The notes: generated by a model not told the origin, from the letters alone. A stretch of DNA of 64,000 nt from Aspidiotus rigidus (GCA_035079385.1 JAVHKY010000034.1:5084001-5148000), one strand, 5' to 3'; numbered from the stretch's first letter, positions 25,936 to 38,620 are shown. Program-made: numbers and translations.

Positions 25936-25936
25936 A

Positions 25937-28083
25937 TGGCTCGTACCATGGAGGATTTCATTTTTCTTTCGTTTATTTGATGGGAAGGGTTCAAGAAGTT
26001 TCGAGATCGAAGGTAATGTCGAGGAATTTAGAAGAAGTACAGAGATTGGTTTTTTAAGCTTTGAAGGAGTAGGGGAAAAAATATTTTTTGGAATAGTATT
26101 ACACCAGAATGTTACAATTTCTGAGAAACAAAAGCATCGCGCAAGAGTCCCTACTGGAGCCGCCTCAGCAAATTGTACTCTTTAAATTACCCTTTTCGTC
26201 TACGAGCCTATAATTATATTTTTTGATAACACTTTAATCGAGGATATAAATCATAAGCGGATCAAACTGGATTGAAGATCGCGACTGAAATACACCGTTT
26301 TTATTCGTAAGTTTGGCGAGTCATTTTTCACTACCTTGTTCCCCTCTCACTCCGTTCAAATGTCACTAATACGTGCGATGTAATTCTTTCCGTGTGAAAA
26401 TACAACACTTGTACGCGAAAATAATAAACGAAATATCATGCTTCACCGATATCGCATATTGTGATTGACAGAATCAATTTATTCTTGTAATCCTGCGTAT
26501 AAAAAATCTACACTATAGCGGTTTTTCCGATGTACGTAGAGTTTTATACAAAAGTGAAAAATAATATCGGCTAATTGAATTAAATATACATTTCTCGAAA
26601 TATATCATAGTCCATAGTACATAAATTTCATTGATTACTCGCACAGTCGCCGGCGTCTGGCATTTCTTTAGCGCCCGCTGACGGTTTTTCGCGTAAGCGA
26701 TGGCAAATTTCGAATGATCGCAAGCCAGAATTTTTTAATTTTCATTCGAATCGAGAGAGCGGAATTATAAACGTATATATACGCGAAAAATGAGAGAAGG
26801 TCAATGTCATCGTGGTCAAGATCGGATGACACGAGCGAATAATTTTCAAATGTAATAAAATCGCATAACAAGTAGTATTTACACGCATTCCTCCTCTCCT
26901 CTCTCTGATCGTGTATAGCCTACGCGGTTGTATTGTTAATTTTCCGGAACACCTCGAAAGCCTTCACGCTAAGCTCGCGAATGCGCACACCACGCAACAA
27001 ATGACTTCCCCGAAAACGGCGCTGCGGTAGCAGCAGGTGTAATAAGCTGAGAATCCCCTTCAAAAATTTAGAACGAAAATACCGTCGTCTTACAATACGC
27101 GACGATACTCTTATATATATTGGTGTGTGTATATAATACAACTTTTGATTCAACCCTCTCTATACTTTATGTACGCCAGACCGAGAGGAGAGCCAATAAA
27201 TACTGCGGTAAATATAAATGCGGTATAAAATATAGGAGCACACTGTTCATAAGATTACCTTTCAGCTTCAGCGTTCTCCACACCCTTTTTCATCTCCTCT
27301 CTCCAATCTGTGATACTGTTATTATTGTCGATGGTTTTCAAAAGTATCTTTATAGGGTATTTTTTACACCTGGAGGAGTTATTACCGTGTTTGTTGATAC
27401 GAATATTTCATAATGCATCAGCTTATTATTTTGTACTTCTTCTTTTCTTATTACTTTTTCATATACTATAAATCTTGTACTCGAAGAATGGAGGGTTCGG
27501 GTATTTTTTTGAGGGTAAGATGAAGCGCGTAAATCTGGTGAGTGAAGTTTTTTAGGAGAAGTACTGTTACACGTTTACCCTTGTCTTTCTTCTACCTCTA
27601 AATGTGTGCTCGGTGAGTAAACGAGAATAACTAATCCGTATTCGATATCAGCTCCAACGAGCGCTACATAACATTGAGAAATGTAAAGAGAATACTGGTG
27701 TGTATTTTCTTCCGCGTAATTTGAGCTAAAGAAAAGTAGTTGGTAACCTTACAATTCTGAAAGACAAAAAATAAAAACGTATATTACTTAATAGAATGAT
27801 AATATCTAGATGGGGCGAAAGATAGACACTCGGATGTTTAGATTGCCTATAGGTATTGCATTTGAAGGTTTCAAAAATTAGGGAAGAGAATGTATTGTTA
27901 GAGAAGCGCGGATGAAAAAAAATAATGCATAGCTTTTGAACACGCGTAACAACTTTTTTCAGTCGAAAACTCACCTTCAAAAAAAAATACGATTATTAAC
28001 ATAATTATGCGCGTGAAAGATGTGTGAGCGCAAGGTTTTGATTTTAGTCGATCACGTATGCGTGAAATTTTGCCGTTAACGCG
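25937..28083. other. Unique toy intron sequence
   Basis: No recognisable gene or repeat. 26250-27400 is relatively CpG-containing, non-repetitive sequence in a repeat-rich intron, so it is a reasonable place to look for enhancers. That is inference only. Confidence 0.4.
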
Positions 28084-28330
28084 GCCAAAAATGCAAATGA
28101 CGCGGATTTTTTATCCGTTTTGTTTTGCCTAGCGCGATCTAAAATTAGCCTTCTTCGTCTAATGATAAACACAATATTCTACAGCGACGTTTTAGTCATG
28201 AAACCAATTGAAATTTATTTAGAAGTTGCAACTTTTAGCATAATACGGAAAAAATTCTCACGAGGAGACAAGGAAAAGCATTTGAAGTGCAACAGGGGAA
28301 TGTGCAAACGAAAGGAGCTGGAGAAACGGT
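28084..28330 (+). repeat. Dispersed repeat with conserved ORF-like frame, copy B
   Basis: Second copy of the 21643-21899 repeat. The same frame remains open to 28428 and ends in a hydrophobic segment (IGLVATIIALLIANIMIM) that could span a membrane if it were ever translated. The first copy lacks this tail. It is flanked by unrelated sequence. Function unknown. Confidence 0.7.
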
Positions 28331-28739
28331 TTGAACATCTACTCTCAAATACGCATATAGGCCTAGTTGCCACTATTATAGCACTACTGATTGCTAATAT
28401 AATGATTATGAAAACAGGAAAGCGTTAGTACTGCACTGCAGCGGAGAGAAATCCTGCTTATAATAAGGAATCAAAACTATGGCCGTATATGGGAGAAAAA
28501 TGAAAAAAATGAAATAACTGTTGAATGAAACAGATTTGGCTTCTTGACAACTTTTGAAAGATGTTCATAAGTACATTCACGAGTTGTACCGGATTTTTCA
28601 TTTTTCTACCATTATACCTTGAATCCTCTCAACAATTTTGGTAAAAGCACTGTTACTTTTGAACAAATCGCGCACGTTGTTAGCGATTCTGGCAAATTCC
28701 CAGTGTCACTATCAGCCGAGGGTAGTTGGAAGGATCGCG

Positions 28740-29310
28740 CGCCCATCAGAAAAAGACGTCGCATCTAGCGCGCTTCTACATTTCGGCTGTTTCCAGATCG
28801 CGGCCATGGAAATGTCAACCCGAGCATTTTGCGGCCCATGAAAAAATAGGTAGGGTGCTAATTGCGACCCAAAAAAACATGCTCTTTGCGGCCCTTGTAA
28901 AATATATAATACAGATTGCGACCAACGAAAATATCATTTTTAAGGCTCCTGCAGAATGGATGAATGCAAACTTTGTAGCTGCAATTTCCCGTATAAACTT
29001 GACAGGGTGAGAATTCGTATCAATATATTGAGGTAGTTTATTGAGGTACTTACCTACATTACACAGTAGTCAGTGATTAACCCGACGAATTCTCACTTAA
29101 TACTGCTTCAGCAGTATAACTGATTCATTTTATTTTTATCTTTTGTACGATTCATGTTGATACGAAAGGTCAGCCGAACTTACATTTGTACGCCTTACGG
29201 GCCGCAATCTGCTTGTGTGTATTGGCCGCAATCTGCTCGGTCATACAAACTTTGCAGGCCGCAATGTGGGTTCCATTTCGCAATCTGCCGACACCGTACA
29301 TTTCCACAGC
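28740..29310. mobile_element. Candidate element with inverted GCGGCC-motif clusters
   Basis: TTGCGGCCC occurs at about 28829 and 28889 with related TTGCGACC at 28861 and 28917. The reverse form GGCCGCAAT occurs at about 29201, 29224 and 29258. Clusters facing each other across ~300 bp resemble the repeated subterminal transposase-binding motifs of hAT-type elements. I could not define terminal repeats or a target duplication. Confidence 0.4.
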
Positions 29311-29815
29311 AGTGTACTAAAAAAATATTCAACGTTTATTATCCCGCCTCCCATCCCTTTTATGAGGAAAGCCATGAGAACCTTTTTAGTAGAAAATTTT
29401 GTGGGCTACAACTTTTATCTGAAACATTTTTCGATAAAATGCTTACAAAATGAGCTACAAATGAAAAACTACAAAATGTGACTTTTTCCTCTCTCTGGTC
29501 CAGTCAGCACAACAGGGATAGGCTCGGAATTTCAGCCTGTCATTTGCGACCACTTATGAAACATTTATACTAAAAGTCAGCTCATTAAGAATTACTTCCA
29601 CCTTCAGATCCTAATTTGACTGTACTTCTAAGGAACTTGATATTATGCAAGAGAGGGGACAAGACGAGAACCATAACCATGTCGGTGAAGTTGAAGGAGA
29701 AGCAACCCAAGCAAATTCTGAACATCAAACATCAATACACGAGAACTCTAGCAAGTAATAAATGAGAACTTGCCTATTTTTTTTTTTTTTTTTCAAGATA
29801 TAACCTTTCTAATCA

Positions 29816-29981
29816 GGCCTGACGAGAGGGGGGAGGGGCAACTGGCGATTTTGTCCCCGGGTCCGGCACTGTTATGGGCCCACAGAGCCCCTATCTTTAA
29901 GTGGAGGGGGCGAGAAAATTTTTTGGGGGGCCCACTGTGTTCCTTGCCCCGGGCCCGACTGGAGCTCTCAACGCGGGCCCG
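29816..29981. mobile_element. GC-rich 166-bp insertion with 10-bp target duplication
   Basis: A strikingly GC-rich island (GGCCTGACGAG...GCGGGCCCG) is bounded by TTTCTAATCA at 29806-29815 and again at 29982-29991. A 9-10 bp duplication fits a Mutator-like MITE better than hAT (8 bp) or mariner (2 bp). The ends are only weakly inverted (GGCCTGA / CGGGCCC). No coding capacity. Confidence 0.65.
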
Positions 29982-30189
29982 TTTCTAATCAAGCAAAATT
30001 CTCTCACGGAGTCACAGCACTCCTAAAAACTTCCTGGCCCTGCTCTTCCTTCGACTTTATCAACGTGTCGAGTTCTTCTCTTATCACTTGCGCATACTTG
30101 TCCTCTATAGTCCCTTCATTCAACTATACATTAACTGAGACAAGCTGGAAATCTTTTTCGTAAGCGAATTTTTTTATTCCAATTACTCA

Positions 30190-31080
30190 TTTGGTCGACG
30201 AGTCTCTTCCTCCTCCCGAGAATCAAATAACCCGTTTATTTTGGTCGACACCTAGCGAGGACCGAGAATCAACGTCGAATCGACAGCAAATTGACTCCAT
30301 TCAAAGTTATTGGTCGAAGTTCCGTCGACATATTGTTCGAATCGACCTGAAAGTAGAGCCCTATAAATACGAGTGAGGACATGGACCGCCTTATTTAGTC
30401 ATTACGTCATCATTATTTTCACAGTCTCCTATTCTAATGACTGATAACAGTTTATCATGATTTGAAAATAACGAGAGAAAGCATACTAGACCAAGTGCCA
30501 AAGCAAAATGCAAGATCCAACACTATTGAGAAATGCAAAATTGCTTCACTAATCACACAAATTCCTCATCTGAATAGGAAGCTATGGAGACAAATGATGA
30601 CGTCCATGTCCTCATTCGTATTTATAGAGCTCCACTGAAAGAGACACCGCGATATTCGGTCGATTTGTTATTAGGTTGAGGTCGAGTTCAAGCGATTTGC
30701 AGTTTTACAACCTCGATCCGAAATCAATTTCTTGTCCCCTTCTTCCAATGTTTTCATCAACCTAAATCTACTGCTCTGTTGCGTCGTAAAGAGTCGATTT
30801 TTGGTTTTTGGAGAATGAATACATGGTCGACTTTAAATCGACCTCAAATCGATGTAGATCCGGAGTGGATTTCGATTCGAGCTTTCTTAATATTTTTATC
30901 AATTGAAATCGACTGCTCTGTTGCGTTTGTTGATTAACGGACATGATTGACGTCAAATCAACCTCAGACTGATGTCGATCTGGATTCAGATTTAACTCGA
31001 CATCTGTAAATATTTTTACCAATTTGTAATCGACTGCACTGTGGCGTCAATCAACCGACGATTCTTAGTTTTCTGCGAAT
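30190..31080. repeat. TTGAC-rich satellite-family fragment, inverted
   Basis: Carries the monomer vocabulary on the opposite strand. ATCGACTGCTCTGTTGCGT-like blocks recur at about 30770, 30907 and 31029 (spacing ~120-138 bp), equivalent to CAACAGAGCAGTCGAT in the main array. The left part (30190-30360) is more diverged. Confidence 0.65.
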
Positions 31081-31094
31081 ACGTATATTGGCCA

Positions 31095-33830
31095 ATTCAA
31101 ATCGCGAACATTGAAAGAGAAAGTTATCATATCTGAATTATTTATTAGTGCTTGAGAGTGAGAGGAAGCAACAGTTAGGAAAGAGCGGAGTGGCGCAAGT
31201 AGAGGACAGGTAAAGAAATATTCGACTGTTGAAGATTCTTCGCAGTAAGGACAGGAAGGGGGAGCTAGAAAATCAGGGTTGATGAGGTAAGAATGTGTGA
31301 TTCGGGTTTGGCCAATTTCTAGACAGGTGAGCGTAACCTCTCCCCGTCTAGGACTTCTGATAGAGGAGGACCAGGGTATGGGGGTTTGGTTACTTCTGAA
31401 GAGTTTGTTAGACGTTCGATTTTTTTCAGAGTGATTCCCATTTTTGAAGGGTGAGCGAACGGTAGTGATTTTTGTAATCGGAGACAGGTAGACGAGTGTA
31501 GTCAGTTATTCTCGGTAAGGAGATGGCGTTTTTGGCGGCTCCATCAATTTCATAATGATCAGTTGGATCGACATGAACGTGATTTGGGTGTTCATAGAGT
31601 TAAGATTGAGTAATGTAAGGTGCATGCGTTGGATGAGGGGGTGAGTGGTGTAGATGTCCATCATGGAGTGTTGAGAAGAAAGTGAGTCATTAAAGAGAAG
31701 AAATTTGCCGTTTGGAGGGAGTTTAGAGAGATGGGAAAGGCAGGAGAATATACCCATCAATTTGGTTGTGAATATGGATGCAATATTTCGTATACGGTGG
31801 AAAGTTAGGCATCCATTTTATGGAATGTGCGTAAGAGTTTCACTCGATTTTTTAGTCCCGTCTGAGAAGCAAATTGTGTAACCAGGATAGGCTTTTATCA
31901 ACTTTCGAATGTTTTGGACTATAATGATGTTGTTTGATTTGGGGATGTGTGTGAGGTCGAGACGCATGTCTGGTTCAGGGTGCGTCCAAAGGGGGGAGGT
32001 AATATAGATGGGTTGCAAGGGATTTACTTTGTAAGGCTTATTGAGGAAGGTCAAATTGGAGACAGACATGTTTATTGTGAGTCAAAAAGGGTTCATTGTT
32101 TTGGAGAAAGATTGTGTTGTATATAGGGAGATTAGGGAATTGAGAAACAGAGGACAAGAAATTGGAAGTTAGTATGAGTCTATACGAAAGGAGAGTGGAG
32201 GTTCTGCGGCTTCAGCGCATAAACTGGGTTTAGGGCTTGTGCGAAGGCTCCTAGGGCCGTTCTCAGAGAAGAAGTTTGAATAGTGTCGAGTAATGAGAGG
32301 ACAGATTTGTTGGCTAAACCATATACTGGCGCTCCGTAATCTAATTTAGATCGAATAAGACTTTTATAGAGCTGTATTAGTAGTTTTCTGGAGCATCATT
32401 TGAAGGGGTGTGAGAAGAATTTAATGATGCTTAAGGCACTTGTGCATGTTGCTTTCAGAAATTTAATATGATACGTCCAAGTAAGTTGTTGATCAAAAGG
32501 AAGGCCGAGAAGTTTGGCAGAATTTCGGAATGAAATTTCGAAATTTTGTAGGAAGAGAGGTTGAAGGGAGGGGATAGGGCGCCTTTTTTTGAAAATAACA
32601 AGATAGGTTTTGGAGGTAGAGAATTCGAAGCCATTTTTTGATATCCAGGTAGTAATCAAGTTCAGAGTTTCCTGGAGAAGTCTGTGAGCTCTTTGAGGGT
32701 TGGAAGTTGATCACAACATCGCAACCTTGATTTTTAAATATTTCTTCATGTCTCGTTCATGTAATATTTTCGATGATTGACCGAATGTGTAATACGATTT
32801 GGTTTTTCTACTGTTTCGTATTTTGTGATCAAACTTCGCTTTGAAATTGTCTATTATTAAACGAGGAGGACTTGGACAAACTCCGATCCCTGGGCTATTG
32901 ATATGAACCTCCAGGAGAGACTGCTCGGGGAAGGTGTGACGTCATCAAAGGACCGACCCAGACATTTTCGAGGATCTAAATTCAGAGCTGGATTTCTTGA
33001 AAGCCTGTGGTCTTTTTTCTTGTGCTTAGAGATCCCTCGAGAAACTTTGACCTCTGGACTCGCGTACTGAAGCTAATTCTGGACCTGTCCCAGTGTTTGT
33101 GCGGAAATAGACGATAGAGTTTGCTTAAATTTTCATAGAAGATCAGTGATAAGCACCACAGAGATCAGAGGGTCGAACCCACTTCTCATTATTCATTATC
33201 GCATACGGTTCAGTTGAGCTTGACCAGGAGTTTGGTTATAGAAATAGGGTTGTAGTGAGCAGGTCGAAAACCATAAAGACGCAAAACAGGACTCAGTTAC
33301 GGTGTGAAGAGGGCCCAAGAAGGGCGAAAGAATCCATTTGGACCTGTCATTTCGATGATGGCTACGAGGAAGAGCAAGACACTAAATACTTCTCCCTGGG
33401 GCAAACCGTGTGTGAGAGAGAGAGAGAGAGAGAGAGTCAGAGAGACAGAGGAATTCGTACTTTTAATGGTCTGTCATGAAGGAAACTCTGGAAAATATTA
33501 GGGAGACTGCCTCGAAGATCAATTTCGTGAAGTTTGTTTTTTTCGTTGAGGTGTCTCCAGACTCGGGGGAAGGCTTTTCGGAGATCAAAAAAGATGGAGT
33601 AAAGACAGGATTTTTTGAGCGTAGAGTTATTGATTTGCGATTCGAGATCGACAAGGGATTGAGTGGTGTTTCGTCCTTTTCTAAAGCCGTATTGGAAAGG
33701 TGAGAGAATGTTGTTCAATCCTTTAGATACCAAAGTAGTCTTTTATGAAGTATTTTTTAAAATAGTTTACCCATGACACTGAATAATGCTATAGGACGAT
33801 ATGATTAAGGATAATATTTCAAACGTTTTT
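31095..33830 (-). mobile_element. Degenerate RNase H-bearing LINE, inverted second copy
   Basis: Same family as 17090-19580 but longer on the 5' side and lacking the 3' UTR/poly(A). Read on the minus strand: RPIALFSVMGKLF (about 33800); ILSPFQYGFRKGRNTTQSL and the palm motif FFDLRKAF (33733-33560), whose Asp is the first catalytic RT residue; a damaged middle; thumb segment KTYLVIFKKRRPIP and LLGLPFDQQLTW (32600-32480); RNase H with ICFSDGTKKS (31880-31850), IFSCLSHLSKLPPNGK and NDSLSSQHSMM (31750-31670); then the tail (to ~31130). The usual YADD motif of the palm is not readable. It ends abruptly at ~31095 against TTGAC-rich repeat DNA. Confidence 0.85.
33417..33438. repeat. GA microsatellite inside the LINE
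   Basis: About eleven GA dinucleotides interrupting the reverse transcriptase region of the minus-strand LINE. Confidence 0.9.
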
Positions 33831-34495
33831 CCCGCGAAACGAAGAGGTATAGACTTATTGTATAAAACGATTTGAATCCATTAAATTTGATGATCCAATT
33901 CACACGAGTATACAATGCAATGTGACAAAATTCGCCACGTGTAACGACAGCATTTCTATACATTTTGCACGCGAATACGGAGAACGTCCCAAATTTTTAT
34001 TTCATTCTTATACTGAATGATACTCGATCGATAATTCTAAATATATTCACACAGTTTGAGCTCGGGAAAGTGAACTTCCTCCACGAAACGCTCAAATTAT
34101 CATCTTTTCGAGGATATGCCGCCATTCTAGAGGGTCGACACACACGCAGCGAGTACTGCTTAGTTTCAAAGATGAGAACAATAACACGCTTAGTTACTTA
34201 ATACACCTTCGAAATGACATATCTTGATAAGAATACTACTATTTTCGAAGCAAAAGTATCCTCTCTCACTTTATTACAGAAGATGAACAAGCCATTCATC
34301 TTTTTCAATGTACCTCGATGACGTGACAAGTTTTTTTTTTTTCAAACTTCTTGTCGAGTTGGTTAACGAAGGAAAAAAGAAAATAAAATCGTTTCATTTT
34401 ATTTTTTTCTCATCGTTAACGTTGATTTCTTCTTATGCGTGTAAAAGATATTTTATTAAAATTTTCTTTTTGAACTTGAATTACTGTATGTCGGT

Positions 34496-34568
<73 letters not shown>

Positions 34569-35829
34569 ATGTATGTAAAAAGTCGCTTTTTCGTTAGATG
34601 CAATGTTTAATAATTTGACTGATTCCGTTTGACCACATCGTTTATCATTTAATCGACAACTATTTTTTGCGTTTGATGTTTCGCCGGCTGAAAATTTTAC
34701 TATAATACGCTGCTTTCCTCTCTATAATATATAGGTATAGGTTGATAATGTACAGAGATGGAGGCAAACAAGACGAACGCGAGTAACCAGATTATTTTAA
34801 TTTTATGCGGTTTAATAAGCTAGAATATTTTTAATATTATAATTGAATATGTCGCTGCGTATTCCCGTAGAAATATTATACTGTGTATCGTAAGAGTGGT
34901 CAGCCCGGCCATTTCTATTAATGAACCCACAGATACGATTATTTCACCGTTTACCAACTTTCGTAAGGAAGAATTGAATGAACAAAACGAGCTGCGTGCG
35001 AAATCCGAAACTTCTTGCGAAAAAGAAGCGCACGTAAGTCACTCACGTCGAGCAGGTAAGAAATACGGGATCCCAAATTGTAGCAGAATCACCTGGGAAT
35101 ATTGTTTGTCGTCAACATTTTAAAAATTGAGTGGATAAACACCCACTGAGATCGTAAGACTGCGATCTCGATTCCCACACCTATAAACGGAGACCTCCTC
35201 CGTAGCTCAAATTCACTCGAACACGAAGTCACCAGTCAAAATTATGAATTCCTCTCCTCAAATTTCTTATTCGAACGATCAAAAAATTTACAGTATCTCA
35301 GTTTTCATCTTTCTCGAACTCGAATTAAAATGCACCGATTTTAATTATAGAAAGATGGGTACGCTGTCATCCAGTTTGATGATTTCAGGTATATTTCTTT
35401 CCTCGACGTGTACAGGATATCTTAACTTCAAAAGTAATTTATTTATACGGGAATAATCCTACCCGTTCCGGACTGAACTCGATGGCCATTGAAGCGTGAA
35501 CAGACCGAGAAAAATTATATAACAGTAGCATCAGTAGCGATTATTGTAAAACTACTGTCCTCCTGCTACCGAGCTAGTGCGTTTATATAGGATTCTATCT
35601 AGAGTTTTAATTGAAATCAAAACGTCGGGTCGACCTGCTATTGAACTTCGTCAAATATTTACCGCATCGTAGGGCTGAGAAGATATGAGTGATCATAATA
35701 TTTTTTAAGCGCGGTGAACGAATACCGTTTTAGTCATAACAACGCAGTGCTCGACGGTATTACTAGAGATTTTATTCTCTTCAAGGTATTCATTTGGTAG
35801 ACTGAAGTCTCAATACGGAGAGAAGAGGG
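33831..35829. other. Unique intron sequence; no firm gene
   Basis: Contains a plus ORF at 34896-35123 with a donor-like GCAC|GTAAGTCAC at about 35033, but no acceptor or homology that I can support. Confidence 0.35.
34501..34566. repeat. (CT)33 microsatellite
   Basis: Uninterrupted CT dinucleotides over 66 bp. Likely length-polymorphic. Confidence 0.99.
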
Positions 35830-36730
35830 GTTTCTTAACTCTTGATCGCGATCCAGTCAAGCCTTTCCCATTGGCGCCTCTCTTGCTTCCTTTGTTCGTA
35901 TGAATCCGCAAGCCTATCTCGACTTCTCTCGTGTGCGATCAGCTACGATACTAATCAACAATTCAGAGGTCTCATCATCGAATGCCACAAACACAATATC
36001 TGCTTCTTTGGAATTGCTCAATCCACTCTCGCTCTTGTTGGCAGAAGTGTTTATGAACAATCTGGAATGTCAACTGTTCCAGCACAATAAGAACAGTACT
36101 ATTTTGCGTCCTCTAGAGCTTAACAAGATGTTTCCATCTATAGAATTCACCTTGGAACTAGGTCACGAGGTCCTCAGTTTCTTGGACCTCACCATTTCCT
36201 TCATTTACATCAAGAGTCGCTCGTTCCATACCTTCAATGATAAATTCGTGGCATCCAACACTGTGGTGCACCGTCTGTGCTCGATTCTTGAAAAAGACTT
36301 CGAGAAGGAACTTCACACTATCGGAGCTTTCTCTCTCAAAAACGAAGTAAACTCCAGCGTGGACAAAAGTCATTCACGAACAATTCTCTCGAAATTTTCA
36401 TCACTGGTCCTCTCAACACAAAGAAGAGATAACTATCTTCGCCGACCTTATTTAGGAAGACCTCCTAGCAACAATTTTGAGGAAACTGAGACACAAGCGC
36501 CTACTTTTAACACGATATGGAGTCTAGATCATCTTCTCGCGCTAGAGGACTCAGTCTTGCTCGAAAATCTTTTGCGGCTCAAGCGACGACGTCATATATG
36601 TAAGCCAGACTGGTAGAGGTGTCAAAACGCGCCTCAGGAAACACGTACGAGCATTCAGGAAGAGCGATTCTTCTCCCAGAGCTGTTGCAGAACACCTACT
36701 GAGGAAACAGATCACGACATGGACCTCTTA
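35830..36730 (+). pseudogene. Penelope-like element, RT remnant plus GIY-YIG endonuclease
   Basis: Frame 2 carries PLSLLLAEVFMNNLE (RT motif, normally GSPLSPxxAxxFM), then directly LNKMFPSIEFTLE and VLSFLDLTISF, in the order typical of Penelope-like RTs. The intervening YxDD palm motif is missing, with only about 15 residues left, so there is an internal deletion. Downstream, RLCSILEKDFEKEL fits the RT thumb. After a one-base frameshift near 36590 the next frame gives VIYVSQTGRGVKTRLRKHV and RAVAEHLL before TAA at 36728. This is the YIG half, Arg and Glu-His motifs of a GIY-YIG endonuclease, the enzyme partner fused to the RT in this class. Truncated at the 5' end and inactive. Confidence 0.8.
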
Positions 36731-37149
36731 AACGTCAGGCTTTAAGATCGAAGAGTTGCCAGTCGTAGCAGCTCGCCATCGAGGACACGTCTTCTCCACT
36801 CAGTTTCTTTCTCCCTGTTCTCGCTGACTCCTTCTTTAGTTTATTTCCCGCCTGTCGAAAGCACACGCGTTTGTGCACGAATTTATAAGCATGTACCCTT
36901 AATAAATTATTTATTTGAATAAACATATCTCGTAGTTTTGAAGATGCTCAAAAATTGTTTTCATTTTCATGAAAAAAACTTTCAAAGTACGTGGAAAAAT
37001 CCAGGAGAAAAATACACTATAATATTTGCAAGTATAAAACTTGATAGAATAGATCACGTGTGAGCTAGAGGATCATTGTTTTTATTTTTAAACGAAAAAA
37101 TCTACGTGGAAAAAGCCAGCGGAAAAGTAGACTACGTTACTCGTATTTA
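36731..37149. other. Probable 3' untranslated remnant of the Penelope-like element
   Basis: Directly follows the endonuclease stop; includes AATAAATTATTTATTTGAAT near 36900. The end of the element is not defined. Confidence 0.35.
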
Positions 37150-38620
37150 TAGATGAACCTTTATAGAACAGACCATGTTTCCTCAATCGTGAAATCGGAT
37201 ATTTTTGAGAGCTGGGCGAGAGAAGAAGTGTTGAACGGGTAGATCGTGAGCATTTCAGTATAGACATGACGAGGGTGAGAGACGTAAAAAAAGAAAAGAG
37301 TGGGTGAGAAGAGTAAACAAGTTAGCATGACTTCTCTCCTGGAAGGGCGGTTTGAAAAAGACCAAGGAATTGGAGCGAAGCTTATTGGAGGATAAGGACG
37401 GCTAGAAATCATAACAGGAGGAGAGGATGAAGGAGCAGTAATAAGATTTGAGATCGGTTATAGAAGGTGAAAGCTAGGTCCATTGCGTCACGTTCTCCAA
37501 GATCGATGTATATCCCAGTATCTATAGAAAAGTGAGGGAGGATGAGGAAGAACTAAGAATGAAGATTTGTTGGATGTTAGGATTGGTAGAATGGAGGTCT
37601 TGGGCAGCAAGTAAAAGGATCAGAGAGAACAGGGTGTCCACTTTTTCTCTGAAATGGAATTCCCCGACTTTTCCAGGTCTCACAAAATTCCCTGACTTTT
37701 TCCTGACTTCCAGAGTATAAAGAATTGGCGGGAAGTTGAGAAGCGGATGAGAAGGGAGAGGCAGGCGAATATAGTGGTCCATTCGGCGGTAAATATGGAG
37801 GGAAAGTTTCTCATACGGAGGAATGAGGCGTTGCTCTGAATGAGACTGCATATACGAATATGGATCCAAAAGAGAAGGTAGGAGGGAAATTTTGAAGAAA
37901 TGATTTCGTTGTAACACCTGCTCACGCATAGGCTGAGTGAAGGACTGCTGCGTGGTGCGACAAGGGTGAGTCGAAGAATGAAGTCCAGCAATTTCAAAGT
38001 TGTTCTGTTCGAAAGGAGCGCGAACTAAAGGCCTAGCGCTCTCATAGAATGAAGAAAGAAAGAAAGAAAAGCGTAATCAAGTTGGAAACAGAGTAGACTA
38101 TAGTAGAGTTGATGGAGGAAATTGCGATTACTGCAGCCGGTACAAGGGTGGGATAGATGCTTGAGGAAGTTCGAGGAATCCAGGTATTCTGCTCGTAAGA
38201 TTTTGATACGGTAATTCAGGAGGTTCTGGAATCAAACGTGAGACTAAGAAAGTTGGCGGAGGATTGGATGGTAATTGTAAACGCGGAGAAGGAAGAAGCG
38301 CGGGAACGTAAGTATCTTCTTTGTGCACAAATATCAAAATCCATGGTCAGATAATCATTTGATGGAGGTTTTTGTAGTGAATTAATTGGAGTGTCTTGCT
38401 GCTCTTCGCGGGTCGAAGCCGAAGCCTGAAAGATTGACTTGAGTCCAGCAATTATAAGGTTGTTCTGTTAGAGTAGAACCGTAATCAAATTGCAAACGGA
38501 GTAAATTATTGTAGAGTTGAATAAGGCCGGTACGATGAAAACGTTCAAAGAATTCAGGCGTTGCTTACAAGATTTGGACTAGGTACTCTTGGAAAAACCC
38601 TTACGAAAAACTGTTAAAAT
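37150..38620 (-). pseudogene. Old LINE fragment (RT thumb and RNase H)
   Basis: A third, strongly decayed relative of the two LINEs. Minus-strand readable pieces: ILIFVHKEDTYVPALLPSP (38340-38285) matching the RT thumb block, and NFPSIFTAEWTTIFACLS (37830-37770) matching the RNase H block IASIFT..LMGIFSCLS with the catalytic-position Glu kept (TAE). Frames change repeatedly. A short foreign repeat interrupts the RNase H part at about 37631-37717. Confidence 0.5.
37631..37717. repeat. Short interspersed repeat (CAGGGTGTCCACTTTTT type)
   Basis: CAGGGTGTCCACTTTTTCTC followed by AATTCCCCGACTTTTCCAGG and AAATTCCCTGACTTTTTCC. From memory this sequence is common in insect intergenic DNA. It lies inside the RNase H region of the old LINE, so it was inserted later. 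Confidence 0.5.

Noticed and set aside
34308..34610. 100-codon ORF with a Ser-Leu repeat
   Set aside because: It is the translation of the CT microsatellite.
34896..35123. Possible nested plus-strand exon with GTAAGT donor
   Set aside because: No acceptor, no homology and no second exon; a single donor-like site is expected by chance.
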